Part shown: positions 1 to 7,888 of the stretch, piece by piece | Layout of the letters: every line of letters starts with the position of its first letter | How positions within the stretch are numbered: position 1 is the first letter of the stretch | Assembly: GCF_000233455.1 (NCBI RefSeq) | Contig: NZ_JH376429.1 | Location: 62,001 to 126,000 of the forward strand | Length of the DNA: 64,000 bases | Reading direction: 5' to 3' | From: [Clostridium] citroniae WAL-17108 | Lineage (GTDB): Bacteria > Bacillota > Clostridia > Lachnospirales > Lachnospiraceae | The notes under the pieces: model-generated | Seen by the model: the letters and a program-made list of their open reading frames with translations, nothing else | Database searches by the model: none | Told to the model about the DNA's origin: nothing | Position numbers and translations under genes: made by a program

Positions 1-823
1 TCATACTGTTATAAAGCTCTCCCATGGCAATGGGAGTCACACTGTGCCCGCGGATAAGCTCCAGTCCCTGGACATTGACCGGCTCCACAGGGTCCTCTAA
101 GAAGAACAGGCCGAACCGCTCCAGCTGTTTGGCGGCAGCCGCCGCCTGGATCGGCGTAAAACGCTCATGGCTGTCATGGATCAGACCAATACTGCCGCCA
201 AATGTGTCCCTGAGATAGGATGTGACCCGGATCAGGTCATGACCGTATTCCTCCGTGTCCCATACCTCCGGCTTTCCAATGTTTCCCTCTGTGACTTCGA
301 TCCGTCTCCCCAGGCTGATATCCTGATGGGGTTGGTTAAAATAAATCCCCTCCTGACGGCTGTCTTTGGTGTCAAAGCTATACCTGAAGCAGGTGCATCC
401 GTCCTCCATCCGCTGCCGGATCCTGTCAGCCAGATCTTCCTTTGTGTGTCCATGGACATGGAAATAGGCCCTCAGCCTGTCCCGGCACCTCCCCCCCAGA
501 AGCTGATACAAGGGCGCGCCATACCGCTTACCCTTGATATCCCACAGCGCCATGTCGATACCCGCCAAGGCGGTCATCAGTACAGGGCCGCCTCTCCAAT
601 ACGTTCCCCGGTACACCAGCTCCCATATGTCTGTGATACGCTCCGCATCCATACCCACCAGATATTTGGACAGATGGCTGTCAAGGGCTTCCTTAACCGA
701 CAGCTCCCTGCCGTTAAGGGTTGCATCCCCATATCCTGTCACACCGTCTTCGGTTGTGATCTTCACGATCAGATAGTTCCTTCCCGGACATGTTAGGATC
801 GTCTCCATACTTTTAATCAACAT
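1..823 (-). CDS. ManD/RspA-like sugar-acid dehydratase (enolase superfamily), C-terminus cut by window edge
   Basis: The frame is open from an ATG at 823 to base 1 without a stop, so the C-terminal part lies outside the window. An AGGAGG lies just upstream of the ATG. Seen: a barrel-entry segment MALWDIKGKRYGAPLYQLLG, then HDSHERFTP, FFLEDPVEP and TPIAMGELYNS. In the mannonate dehydratase/RspA branch of the enolase superfamily these D, E and E residues bind Mg2+ and the His-containing HDxHER loop takes part in acid/base chemistry, with dehydration of a C6 sugar acid to a 2-keto-3-deoxy acid. The gene is last in the window's ABC-transporter operon, 85 bases after an SDR dehydrogenase, which fits a pathway for an imported sugar or sugar acid. 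The family assignment is good; the substrate is not known. Confidence 0.85.
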   Translation of the reverse strand, partial: MLIKSMETILTCPGRNYLIVKITTEDGVTGYGDATLNGRELSVKEALDSHLSKYLVGMDAERITDIWELVYRGTYWRGGPVLMTALAGIDMALWDIKGKRYGAPLYQLLGGRCRDRLRAYFHVHGHTKEDLADRIRQRMEDGCTCFRYSFDTKDSRQEGIYFNQPHQDISLGRRIEVTEGNIGKPEVWDTEEYGHDLIRVTSYLRDTFGGSIGLIHDSHERFTPIQAAAAAKQLERFGLFFLEDPVEPVNVQGLELIRGHSVTPIAMGELYNSM

Positions 824-908
824 TCCTATCCTCCTTTGGTCCCTGGTGTACTCTCAGAGTCTCCTGGCACTCAGATTTGCGAGATGATTTTTTGTAGAGT
901 ACGCCCTG

Positions 909-1802
909 TCATCCCAGGGACTGGAACCATTGGTTCATGGGCCCCTGTTTTCCGTGAAGCGCCACCAATGTCTCCATATCAAGAGCGCCCGGTTCCGGCA
1001 GCAGAGAGGTCAGCCCTCCGTCCACCACAATATCGCTTCCCGTCACAAACCGCGCCTCCTCCGATGCCAGATAGACCGCGGTATATCCAATATCCCTTGG
1101 CTCCCCTATCATATGCAGGGGCTGGTTGCACTCCATACCCAAAAGATGTACATCCCTGAATTTCTCCACATATTCATCATAAATCTCCTGACCGTATCTG
1201 GATAATACCCAGTGGCCCACCTTTACCTGGATCGCCCCTGGTGAGATACAGTTGACGCGGATATTATAAGGGGCCAGTTCAACGGCCAGGGCTTTGGTCA
1301 TCATCTTAACCGCACCTTTGGCCGCACAGTATGCGGTCTCATTGGCCAGCCCCAGATGGCCTCTGACAGAGGATATGTTAATGATACTGCCCCTGTTTCC
1401 CTCTTTCATATACGGAACCGCGAACCTGGCCCCATACCAGTAGCCTCTTACATTGGTCTCCATAATGGCCTCATACCGCTTTTCCGCCTCCTCATCCTCG
1501 TCATCCACAGCATATCCAAACATGGGATATCCCGCATTATTGACCAGTATGTCAATGGCTCCATAGGCATCGCAGGCGGTCTTCACCATGTTTTTCATAC
1601 TCTCCCTGCTGCGTACATCCGTGCTGACGCAGATACTTTCTCCCCCCTGCCTGCTGATGGACTGCCGCAGCTGCTCCATCTCCTCCATACTTCTGGCAGC
1701 CAACACCACCCTGGCCCCCTCCGCTGCAAACATGGACGCGATTTCCGCACCGATCCCCCTGCTTGCGCCTGTAACAATTGCCACCTTATCCTTCAGTCTC
1801 AT
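909..1802 (-). CDS. short-chain dehydrogenase/reductase (SDR), probable sugar (acid) oxidoreductase
   Basis: 297 residues with the classical SDR layout: NAD(P)-binding TGASRGIG at residues 11-18, NNAG at 88-91, the active-site Ser in INISS near 144, and YCAAK (Tyr158/Lys162). The C-terminal dinucleotide-fold end DIVVDGG is followed by about 30 extra residues, and there is an acidic insert (DDEDEEAEK) near 100-108. This would be a soluble NAD(P)-dependent alcohol/sugar oxidoreductase. The start overlaps the stop of the cupin-like gene by 4 bases (ATGA), so translation is coupled. Its place between a sugar importer and a ManD-like dehydratase suggests oxidation of the imported sugar before dehydration; that step is inferred from context only. 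Confidence 0.9.
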   Translation of the reverse strand: MRLKDKVAIVTGASRGIGAEIASMFAAEGARVVLAARSMEEMEQLRQSISRQGGESICVSTDVRSRESMKNMVKTACDAYGAIDILVNNAGYPMFGYAVDDEDEEAEKRYEAIMETNVRGYWYGARFAVPYMKEGNRGSIINISSVRGHLGLANETAYCAAKGAVKMMTKALAVELAPYNIRVNCISPGAIQVKVGHWVLSRYGQEIYDEYVEKFRDVHLLGMECNQPLHMIGEPRDIGYTAVYLASEEARFVTGSDIVVDGGLTSLLPEPGALDMETLVALHGKQGPMNQWFQSLG

Positions 1803-2350
1803 ACTGCCTCCTGTGTTCTTTTTACTGCGTTTATAAACATGTCTTTTATGCCGGAGATATCCACCAGGTCAGTGGCCATATCAGAGGGCTCGGTTACGAT
1901 CAGCACCGGATTGGCTTTCTCTCCCGGACAGGTGAACTCACCGTGAAGCACGCCGGGATTGATGGCAAAACAGCTGAACCCGGGATGATCATATACCATC
2001 TCCACGATCATAAAGTCCGATTCCTTAAGCTCCCTCCGGTCCCGCTTTTTAACAAAATCAGCCAGCCCGTCAAAGGCAAATGCGATATATAAGGGTTTTG
2101 TATCCCTGCCGGACAAAAGAAACACCTCTTCATGGGCCGGATGATGGTGAAACATGGAAGGCCATAAAAGGTTCATCCCCACATTGATCAATTTATTCCC
2201 CCCATGATCATTGCATTCCAAAACAACCTCCACCTGTGCCCTGTCATCAGCCATGGCATACAGGTCATTCCCGCTCCTCACAGAGGAGATAAGCCCCTTA
2301 CCTTCCAGATAGTTCCATACCTTTTCATTCATTTTACATATTTGTATCAT
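1799..2350 (-). CDS. cupin-like protein in sugar catabolic operon
   Basis: 183 residues. A HHHPAHEE motif (residues 68-75) and a later HGEF (His136) have the spacing of the two metal-binding cupin motifs, so a metal-containing beta-barrel is likely. No known enzyme family is recognised with certainty; sugar isomerase or lyase-like cupins are a reasonable guess because of the operon. The start is set by AGAGGGG five bases ahead of the ATG, immediately after the stop of the ATPase gene. The end overlaps the SDR start by 4 bases. The function is inferred from fold and neighbours. Confidence 0.7.
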   Translation of the reverse strand: MIQICKMNEKVWNYLEGKGLISSVRSGNDLYAMADDRAQVEVVLECNDHGGNKLINVGMNLLWPSMFHHHPAHEEVFLLSGRDTKPLYIAFAFDGLADFVKKRDRRELKESDFMIVEMVYDHPGFSCFAINPGVLHGEFTCPGEKANPVLIVTEPSDMATDLVDISGIKDMFINAVKRTQEAV

Positions 2351-2352
2351 TT

Positions 2353-3876
2353 TTACCCCTCTGCCCCGGTCGCAGCCATCATGATCGCGTTTTCACTTAC
2401 ATTGGTCCTGTTAAGCTCAGCCGTGATCGTACCTTTGGTCATCACCAGAAAGCGGTCGCACATCTCGATCAGCTCCGTAAGTTCAGATGATATCATGATG
2501 ATTCCGATCCCCTTTGCCGCCAGCCCGGATATGGTTTTGTATATTTCCACCTTTGCCCCCACATCGATCCCCCTAGTGGGCTCATCTAATATAAGGATTC
2601 TTGGATTTGTGCTCAGGCATTTTGCCAGAACCACCTTTTGCTGGTTCCCTCCGCTTAAGTTCAGCACCTTGGTATCAATGGATCCTGCCTTGATATTCAG
2701 GCTTCCCTTCATCTCCTGGGCATGCTTTTTTTCCTTGGATCTGTTGATCAGGCCCTTCCTGGAGATATTCTTCAGGCTGGCGATGGATATGTTTTCCTTA
2801 ATGGATGCCATGGCTATAATTCCATCCTTTTTCCTGTCCTCTGTCACCAGGCCAATCCCATACTGCATGGCGGTGCGGGGAGAATCGATCCTTACCTCTT
2901 TTCCGTCCATGTATACAGTCTTGCTGTATTTTCCTTTATAGGACCCGAAAATGGCGTTGACCAGTTCACTTCTCCCAGCGCCCACAAGCCCTGAAAGGCC
3001 TAGTATCTCCCCCTCCCGCACAGAAAAGCTGACTCCGTTCACAATGTTCTTCTGCCTGTTATAGGGATGCTGGACCACCACATTTTCCACCCTCATGATC
3101 TCCTTCCCGATTTTCACGGTTTCCTTGGGATACATATTTTCAATCTTGCGGCCGATCATCTTTTCCACAACCGCCCTGTAATCAAACTCTGAGCGGTCAA
3201 ATCCCCCTTGTGTCTCCCCGTCCTTTAATACGGTGATCTTGTCCGCCACATCAAACACCTCATTGAGACGGTGGGATATGTAAATACAGGAAATATTGTC
3301 CTTCTTCAGCTCCAGGAGGATCTTTAGAAGGTTATCAGTCTCTTTCAGCGTCAGGGTGGATGTGGGTTCGTCCAAAACCAGCACCTTGGGCTTTTTCCTG
3401 ATCGCTTTGGCGATCAGGACCAGCTGCTGCTCACTTGCGCTTAAATTGCGCATAGTCTCCCTCACCGGAACATCCAGGCCCACTTTTGCAAGGGCTGCCT
3501 CCGCCTCCCTGTAGATCCGTTTCCAGTCCACGGTGCCATTCTGTTTTTTGTAATAGCTTCCTATAAATATGTTCTCCCCGATGTTCATATCCAGCATGCA
3601 GCTGATCTCCTGATATATCATCTCAACACCGCATCCGGAGGAATCAGACGGGCTGTTAAACTTTTTTTCTTCTCCGTCAATAAAGATCTGCCCGCTGTAG
3701 GAGGTACAGGGATATGCCCCGCTTAACACCTTCATAAGCGTGGACTTACCTGCGCCGTTTTCACCAACCAAGGCATGTATCTCACCGGCCCTTACCCGGA
3801 TATTGACATTGCTTAGCGCCTTTACTCCCGGAAATTCTTTTGTGATATTTTTCATCTCTAAAACATAATCATTCAT
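2353..3876 (-). CDS. sugar ABC transporter, duplicated ATP-binding subunit (RbsA/XylG/MglA type)
   Basis: 507 residues from the ATG at 3876 (MNDYVLEMKN), preceded by TAGGAGAC; an upstream in-frame extension to 4017 would run through a hairpin and has no family similarity, so it was not used. Two ABC cassettes: the first has Walker A GENGAGKST (residues 38-46), LSASEQQ signature and LDEPTSTL Walker B; the second has a degenerate P-loop (GLVGAGRSE) but an intact LSGGNQQK signature and LDEPTRGID. This pattern and length are those of the carbohydrate-uptake-2 ATPases. It energises the neighbouring RbsC-like permease and lipoprotein receptor. It follows the binding-protein gene after 231 bases containing a stable stem-loop. 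Confidence 0.95.
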   Translation of the reverse strand: MNDYVLEMKNITKEFPGVKALSNVNIRVRAGEIHALVGENGAGKSTLMKVLSGAYPCTSYSGQIFIDGEEKKFNSPSDSSGCGVEMIYQEISCMLDMNIGENIFIGSYYKKQNGTVDWKRIYREAEAALAKVGLDVPVRETMRNLSASEQQLVLIAKAIRKKPKVLVLDEPTSTLTLKETDNLLKILLELKKDNISCIYISHRLNEVFDVADKITVLKDGETQGGFDRSEFDYRAVVEKMIGRKIENMYPKETVKIGKEIMRVENVVVQHPYNRQKNIVNGVSFSVREGEILGLSGLVGAGRSELVNAIFGSYKGKYSKTVYMDGKEVRIDSPRTAMQYGIGLVTEDRKKDGIIAMASIKENISIASLKNISRKGLINRSKEKKHAQEMKGSLNIKAGSIDTKVLNLSGGNQQKVVLAKCLSTNPRILILDEPTRGIDVGAKVEIYKTISGLAAKGIGIIMISSELTELIEMCDRFLVMTKGTITAELNRTNVSENAIMMAATGAEG

Positions 3877-3893
3877 GGACCAGTCTCCTACGC

Positions 3894-3928
3894 TCCGTAT
3901 TGCCGCACATGATCTGCGGCAATACGGA
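3894..3928 (-). promoter_or_regulatory. intercistronic stem-loop between binding-protein and ATPase genes
   Basis: A perfect 14-bp inverted repeat (3894-3907 and 3915-3928, arm TCCGTATTGCCGCA) with a 7-base loop. No U-tract follows on the minus strand, so it is not a simple terminator. It ends about 10 bases before the ATPase ribosome binding site. Such structures commonly protect the upstream mRNA and give more binding protein than ATPase; this role is inferred. Confidence 0.6.
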
Positions 3929-4107
3929 TGAATCAATTTTCCGAATCTATTTCCTGTCTCTGTCAAGTTTGACTTTTTATCCTTACTTCTGTATAATTGG
4001 ATTTGGTATAGGCCCATTCATTCCGCACTGTTTCCCCAAACATGACGATGGATCAACGGTCTATACCTTTTTAATTTCATCTTTCTGTCTCCACTCCATC
4101 CTGTCTC

Positions 4108-5193
4108 CTATCTTGCAGCGTCCACTTCCGGATAATCAGAATCGTGTTCGTATGTATCCACATTTTCAGCTGTTACAATGGTCACGCCGGAGTCCACAGA
4201 TGAGGGAACTTCCTCTCCCAGTATGGCCTTATAGCAAAGCTCCGCTCCCAGATAACCCATCTCAAAGAAGTCCTGGGCAGCCACTGCATACACCTGTCCT
4301 TTGCGCACCGCATCCAGGTTCATATCCGTATCATCCATACACACTGCAACCACCTGATCCGTAACCCCCAGTTCCTCAAGAGCCTTGCCAACCCCCGGAG
4401 TGCCTCCGCTCTCTCCGCTGAAAATTGCATTGATGTCCGGATTTGCTTTGATCATAGTGGTGACTTTATCCAATGACTGAACAGGGTCCGCATTATCCGC
4501 CTGTTTGTCAACGATCTCATACTCGATCCCATTTTCCTTCATGTAGGCTTCTGCGCCCTCAAGCTGGGAAATCTGGTTGGCTGCGTCAATGTTGCTCATG
4601 AGAACGCCCATGACCACCTTCTTGTCCTTGCCCAGCTTTTCCACAATTGCCTCCATCTGGGAACGCCCGCAGGCATATGGATCCATACCCACAAATGCAG
4701 TTCTCTGGTCCTCACTGTCCGCATCCACACATACGGTAGTGACCACAATGCCGCTGTCCTGCGCCTTCCCAAGTACATTGGTAAATGCAGTGGGTGAGAA
4801 TGGGCAGCATACGATTCCGTCAGGTGCCGCCGCAATGGTGTTCTCAATGGCTTCCACGGTCTTCTCAACCGAGTGGTCATCCGCCCCCGTCCACACGGCC
4901 TCAAATCCCAGATCCTTTCCGGCAGCCTCAAAGCCCTCCTTTGCGATCAGCCATACAGGGTCGTTTACCTTTGGGCAGTCGAACATGATCTTGATCTTCC
5001 GGTCCGGAGCCGCTGCCGCCGCTTCAGTCTTTGCCTCGGCGCCTCCTGCTGCAGATCCTGCCGCCGTTGCTAAGGACCCCGCCGCCGTTGTTCCTGCTCC
5101 TGCCCCGCTGTCAGCCTTTGAAGCTCCACATCCTGCCAGTGACGCTGATACCATTGCCGCGCATAATAAGTAACTTACACTCTTCTTAAACAT
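4108..5193 (-). CDS. sugar-binding lipoprotein of ABC transporter (RbsB-like, Peripla_BP_4)
   Basis: 361 residues. A signal peptide with lipobox LAGC (Cys22) is followed by an Ala/Gly/Ser-rich linker to about residue 65 that should span the wall. The rest is a type 1 periplasmic-binding fold: KIMFDCPKVNDPVWLIAKEG start, GIVCCPFSP, GVLMSNIDAANQ, DINAIFSGESGG and VVAVCMDDTD segments, as in ribose/xylose-type receptors. It would be anchored outside the membrane and deliver sugar to the permease. GGGAGGG stands 7 bases ahead of the ATG. Just upstream is a 153-base palindromic element. The ligand cannot be read from the sequence. Confidence 0.93.
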   Translation of the reverse strand: MFKKSVSYLLCAAMVSASLAGCGASKADSGAGAGTTAAGSLATAAGSAAGGAEAKTEAAAAAPDRKIKIMFDCPKVNDPVWLIAKEGFEAAGKDLGFEAVWTGADDHSVEKTVEAIENTIAAAPDGIVCCPFSPTAFTNVLGKAQDSGIVVTTVCVDADSEDQRTAFVGMDPYACGRSQMEAIVEKLGKDKKVVMGVLMSNIDAANQISQLEGAEAYMKENGIEYEIVDKQADNADPVQSLDKVTTMIKANPDINAIFSGESGGTPGVGKALEELGVTDQVVAVCMDDTDMNLDAVRKGQVYAVAAQDFFEMGYLGAELCYKAILGEEVPSSVDSGVTIVTAENVDTYEHDSDYPEVDAAR

Positions 5194-5218
5194 CTTTACC
5201 CTCCCATTTTCATTGTTT

Positions 5219-5371
5219 GTAACTGTTCAGGACGGCTCATCTTCTTGACCGGAAAAGCCGGTCAAGAAGCATCGGATGTCCATCCGATGTGAAAATGGAT
5301 GCAAAAACGGACTTATAAGCAAGCTTAACGCCCGCTTTTGCACCCATTTTCCCGCCGTCCTGAACTGTTAC
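5219..5371. repeat. 153-bp palindromic element with nested hairpins (permease/binding-protein intergenic region)
   Basis: The outer arms 5219-5236 and 5354-5371 are 18-bp inverted repeats with a single mismatch (GTAACtGTTCAGGACGGC). Inside lie two perfect hairpins, 5241-5252 with 5258-5269 (12 bp) and 5271-5278 with 5281-5288 (8 bp), and a longer imperfect one starting at GAAAATGG (5291-5298) and ending at CCATTTTC. It could be a small MITE-like or REP-like insertion, or a structured intercistronic RNA separating permease from binding-protein expression. There is no coding sequence in it. Confidence 0.7.
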
Positions 5372-5469
5372 GTTTATTTTTTATTCCCATAACAAAAAGC
5401 GTTTCCTTTAAAGGCTTTCCCTGCTCCTCCTTTCCCCTGATTTCTCTGCGGTCTTTCCATGACTTTATA

Positions 5470-6435
5470 TCACTTTACATCCAGACCTGCCCGCCTTTTG
5501 CTAATAAGATCAATGGCTACCGACAATACGATAATTGCTCCGATGGCTATGTTCTGCCAGTACACGGATACATTCATAATGATCATTCCATTGGATATGA
5601 CCGACATCAGCGCTGCCCCCAGTACGGTACCCAGCACGGTTCCGGAACCTCCCAGCATACTTGTCCCTCCAATGATGGCGGACGCGATCACAGTCATCTC
5701 CCACCCCTGCCCCAGGGAAGTCTGGCCTGATTCGATACGTGAAGTCATGATAACCCCTGCTGCCGCTGCCGCCAGACTGCTGAGCAGATAAATCATGATC
5801 TTGATCCTGGTCACATTAATCCCCGACAGCCTTGCGGTCTCCTCATTTCCCCCGATCGCATACACGGACCTGCCAAAGGTGGTGTTTTTTAATATGAAGT
5901 CCAGAACAAATGCAACAATGATGACAAAAAACACAGATCCCGGCACGCCAAACACGGTCCCGTTTCCAATCACGGAAAACTGTTCCGGCAGCGGATACAC
6001 AGGCACACCCTTTGTCAGGCCGTTACAGATTCCCCTTGCTATGTACATGGTGCCCAGGGTAACAATAAATGCAGGCATCCTTACCAGAACGATAAGGGTT
6101 CCGTTAAACAGCCCCACCAGAGATGCGACCACCATGGACGCAACCACTGCAACAGGAATCGGAAGCCCCATTTTGAGAAACATGGCAACCGCGATCCCGC
6201 TGACGCCTATAACAGAACCCACGGACAGGTCCATACCGCCCACGATGATCACCATTGTCATGAATATGGCAATGATCACCACATAGGATGTCTGCCTGGC
6301 CAGGTTGATAAGGTTACTGGCCGAGTAAAATGCCGGATTTGCAATGCTTATGACTGCGCACAGCAGCACCAGCGCCCCCAATACCCCAATTTCATTAAAC
6401 CGTTTTCCTTTGCTCTTTTTTCCCTCTGATCTCAT
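5470..6435 (-). CDS. sugar ABC transporter permease (RbsC-like)
   Basis: 321 residues, strongly hydrophobic, with about 8-10 membrane segments. The conserved segment GGMDLSVGSVIGVSG (near residues 66-80), the NGTLIVLVRMPAFIVTLG stretch and a late GTSMLGGSGTVLGTVLGA loop are typical of BPD_transp_2 permeases in the ribose/xylose/galactose family. It forms the membrane channel with the neighbouring ATPase and lipoprotein. It begins 10 bases after the LacI-family regulator gene, so both are on one transcript. The basic N-terminus (MRSEGKKSKGKR) is cytoplasmic. Confidence 0.95.
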   Translation of the reverse strand: MRSEGKKSKGKRFNEIGVLGALVLLCAVISIANPAFYSASNLINLARQTSYVVIIAIFMTMVIIVGGMDLSVGSVIGVSGIAVAMFLKMGLPIPVAVVASMVVASLVGLFNGTLIVLVRMPAFIVTLGTMYIARGICNGLTKGVPVYPLPEQFSVIGNGTVFGVPGSVFFVIIVAFVLDFILKNTTFGRSVYAIGGNEETARLSGINVTRIKIMIYLLSSLAAAAAGVIMTSRIESGQTSLGQGWEMTVIASAIIGGTSMLGGSGTVLGTVLGAALMSVISNGMIIMNVSVYWQNIAIGAIIVLSVAIDLISKRRAGLDVK

Positions 6436-6445
6436 TACACCCTCC

Positions 6446-7504
6446 TCAAATATCCCAATCCTGAATGTCTTTGTCTATGTTCTCGCAAAGCCTGATATCA
6501 ATACTGGTGGTATATGTATCTGATCTGACCTCTTTATCCCCAATGATAAGGTCGCTTAATATCTTCAGCGCCATGTACCCCTGCTTTTCCGGGTCCTGAC
6601 AGATAACTGCATCAATGACCCCCTTTTTCACATAGTCAGTGACAAATGCAGAATTATCATAACATATGATCTTAATATCCCTGCCCAGGTTCTTCACCTC
6701 CACAGCCTTGGCAACTCCTTTAATCCCATATCCGGCTATGAAAATGCCGTTGATCCTGTCATTGCCCTCCAATGCCTTTAAGGTCTCCCTGAATGCTATC
6801 TCGTCATTTTCCTCCACCTCCAATACGCCGGCCAGACTGATCCCGGGATACTCCTCTTTGATCTTGGACTCAAACCCATTCAGCCTCTGCATATGGGCCA
6901 TAATATACCGGTAGCCTATGGTCACCAAAAACTCCCCTTTTTTCCCGGTGAACTTAGCCAGCAGCTCCGCAGCCACCCGCGCGCTTTTTTCATGGCAGAA
7001 CCCCACAAAGCAGTCCCGATAACCGCGGCTGATATCCGTGCTGCAGGTCACGATCCTGTGGCCGGATTCTCTGAGTTTTACAAGCTTATCAATTACAACC
7101 GGGGAATTGATCGCGTTTAAGGCAATCCCTGCAACCCCCATATCACTCATTCTGTCTAATAGCTCCACCATCTCCTTTTCTTCATGGGTATTCATGCAGA
7201 AAATGTGGGTCGTGATACCATACTCATTCAGGGCATCCCGCATCTGTTCCGCTCCCCTTTTCAATTCCTCAAAAAACGGATTGGTAATGGGTTCAATAAT
7301 GAATCCAAGCTGCATGTTCTTATTCCTCAGCACCAGCGCTTTTCCAAGGCGGTTGGGTTTGTAATCCAGAGATTCTGCAATTGCCATGATCCGTTCCCGC
7401 GTCTTTGCACTGACCCCCGGCTTGTTGTTAAGCGCCCGGTCAACGGTTCCGATGGAGGTATTAGCCATTTTCGCAATATCTTTCATAGTCGTCATAGTGC
7501 TCAT
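6446..7504 (-). CDS. LacI-family transcriptional regulator of the sugar operon
   Basis: 352 residues. The N-terminal helix-turn-helix (MKDIAKMANTSIGTVDRALN, about residues 7-26) is followed by the hinge segment YKPNRLGKALVLR and a periplasmic-binding-like sugar-sensing domain. The second in-frame ATG (7495) has better spacing from GAGGG than the first. It heads the operon, and a perfect palindrome lies about 110 bases upstream just behind the promoter start point, so it very probably represses itself and the transporter until the sugar or a derivative binds. The sensor domain resembles those of inositol/ribose-type regulators, but the effector is unknown. Confidence 0.92.
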   Translation of the reverse strand: MSTMTTMKDIAKMANTSIGTVDRALNNKPGVSAKTRERIMAIAESLDYKPNRLGKALVLRNKNMQLGFIIEPITNPFFEELKRGAEQMRDALNEYGITTHIFCMNTHEEKEMVELLDRMSDMGVAGIALNAINSPVVIDKLVKLRESGHRIVTCSTDISRGYRDCFVGFCHEKSARVAAELLAKFTGKKGEFLVTIGYRYIMAHMQRLNGFESKIKEEYPGISLAGVLEVEENDEIAFRETLKALEGNDRINGIFIAGYGIKGVAKAVEVKNLGRDIKIICYDNSAFVTDYVKKGVIDAVICQDPEKQGYMALKILSDLIIGDKEVRSDTYTTSIDIRLCENIDKDIQDWDI

Positions 7505-7613
7505 CCCTCATTTCCATTTGTTTATTGTGAACGATTACGTTATATTCTCCTATGTATACCTGAAAAACATGGTCATTAATCCACTTTTTACCATGATTTT
7601 CATCTTATATTTT

Positions 7614-7627
7614 CGTGAACGTTCACG
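7614..7627. promoter_or_regulatory. LacI-type operator palindrome
   Basis: CGTGAACGTTCACG is a perfect 14-bp palindrome with the central CG step usual for LacI-family operators. It lies 6-20 bases downstream of the expected start point of the promoter at 7640-7668, where a bound repressor would block transcription. A degenerate copy, AACGATTACGTT, is at 7530-7541. Confidence 0.75.
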
Positions 7628-7639
7628 TTTTCTGTCTTT

Positions 7640-7668
7640 AACATATCATTTTTCTTGGTCATTGTCAA
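7640..7668 (-). promoter_or_regulatory. sigma70-type promoter of the LacI/ABC operon
   Basis: On the minus strand TTGACA (7668-7663), a 17-base spacer and TATGTT (7645-7640). The match is close to consensus and faces the regulator gene, with the operator directly behind it. Confidence 0.75.
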
Positions 7669-7794
7669 CATTAATTTGTTTATTTTCGTCTTATTTATAA
7701 CATTTTTGTCATATTCAGGTTGTTTTAAAAGTATGTAAACGTTATTTGCTTATAGATTTACCTGTTTTTATCCCTGCCCATGAGTAAGATATAC

Positions 7795-7829
7795 AAAAAC
7801 ATGCACCGGCTTTGATCAGCGGCGCATGT
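7795..7829 (-). terminator. Rho-independent terminator after the large lipoprotein gene
   Basis: The stem ACATGCGCCG (7829-7820) pairs with 7808-7799 with one mismatch, and is followed on the minus strand by a T-tract. It lies 60 bases past the stop of the gene at 7889-10279. The rest of 7669-7794 is AT-rich with no recognised feature. Confidence 0.75.
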
Positions 7830-7888
7830 TCTGTGTACATTATGTGTTTTATATGTTTTATGTGTTCCGTGTATTTTGTTTCCGGTGC

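Noticed and set aside
167..796. 209-codon plus-strand frame at the left edge
   Set aside because: It is opposite the ManD-like gene, whose metal ligands and ribosome binding site show the coding strand is minus.
3877..4017. 47-residue N-terminal extension of the ABC ATPase
   Set aside because: It would translate through the 14-bp hairpin, lacks family similarity, and a proper ribosome binding site precedes the internal ATG at 3876.
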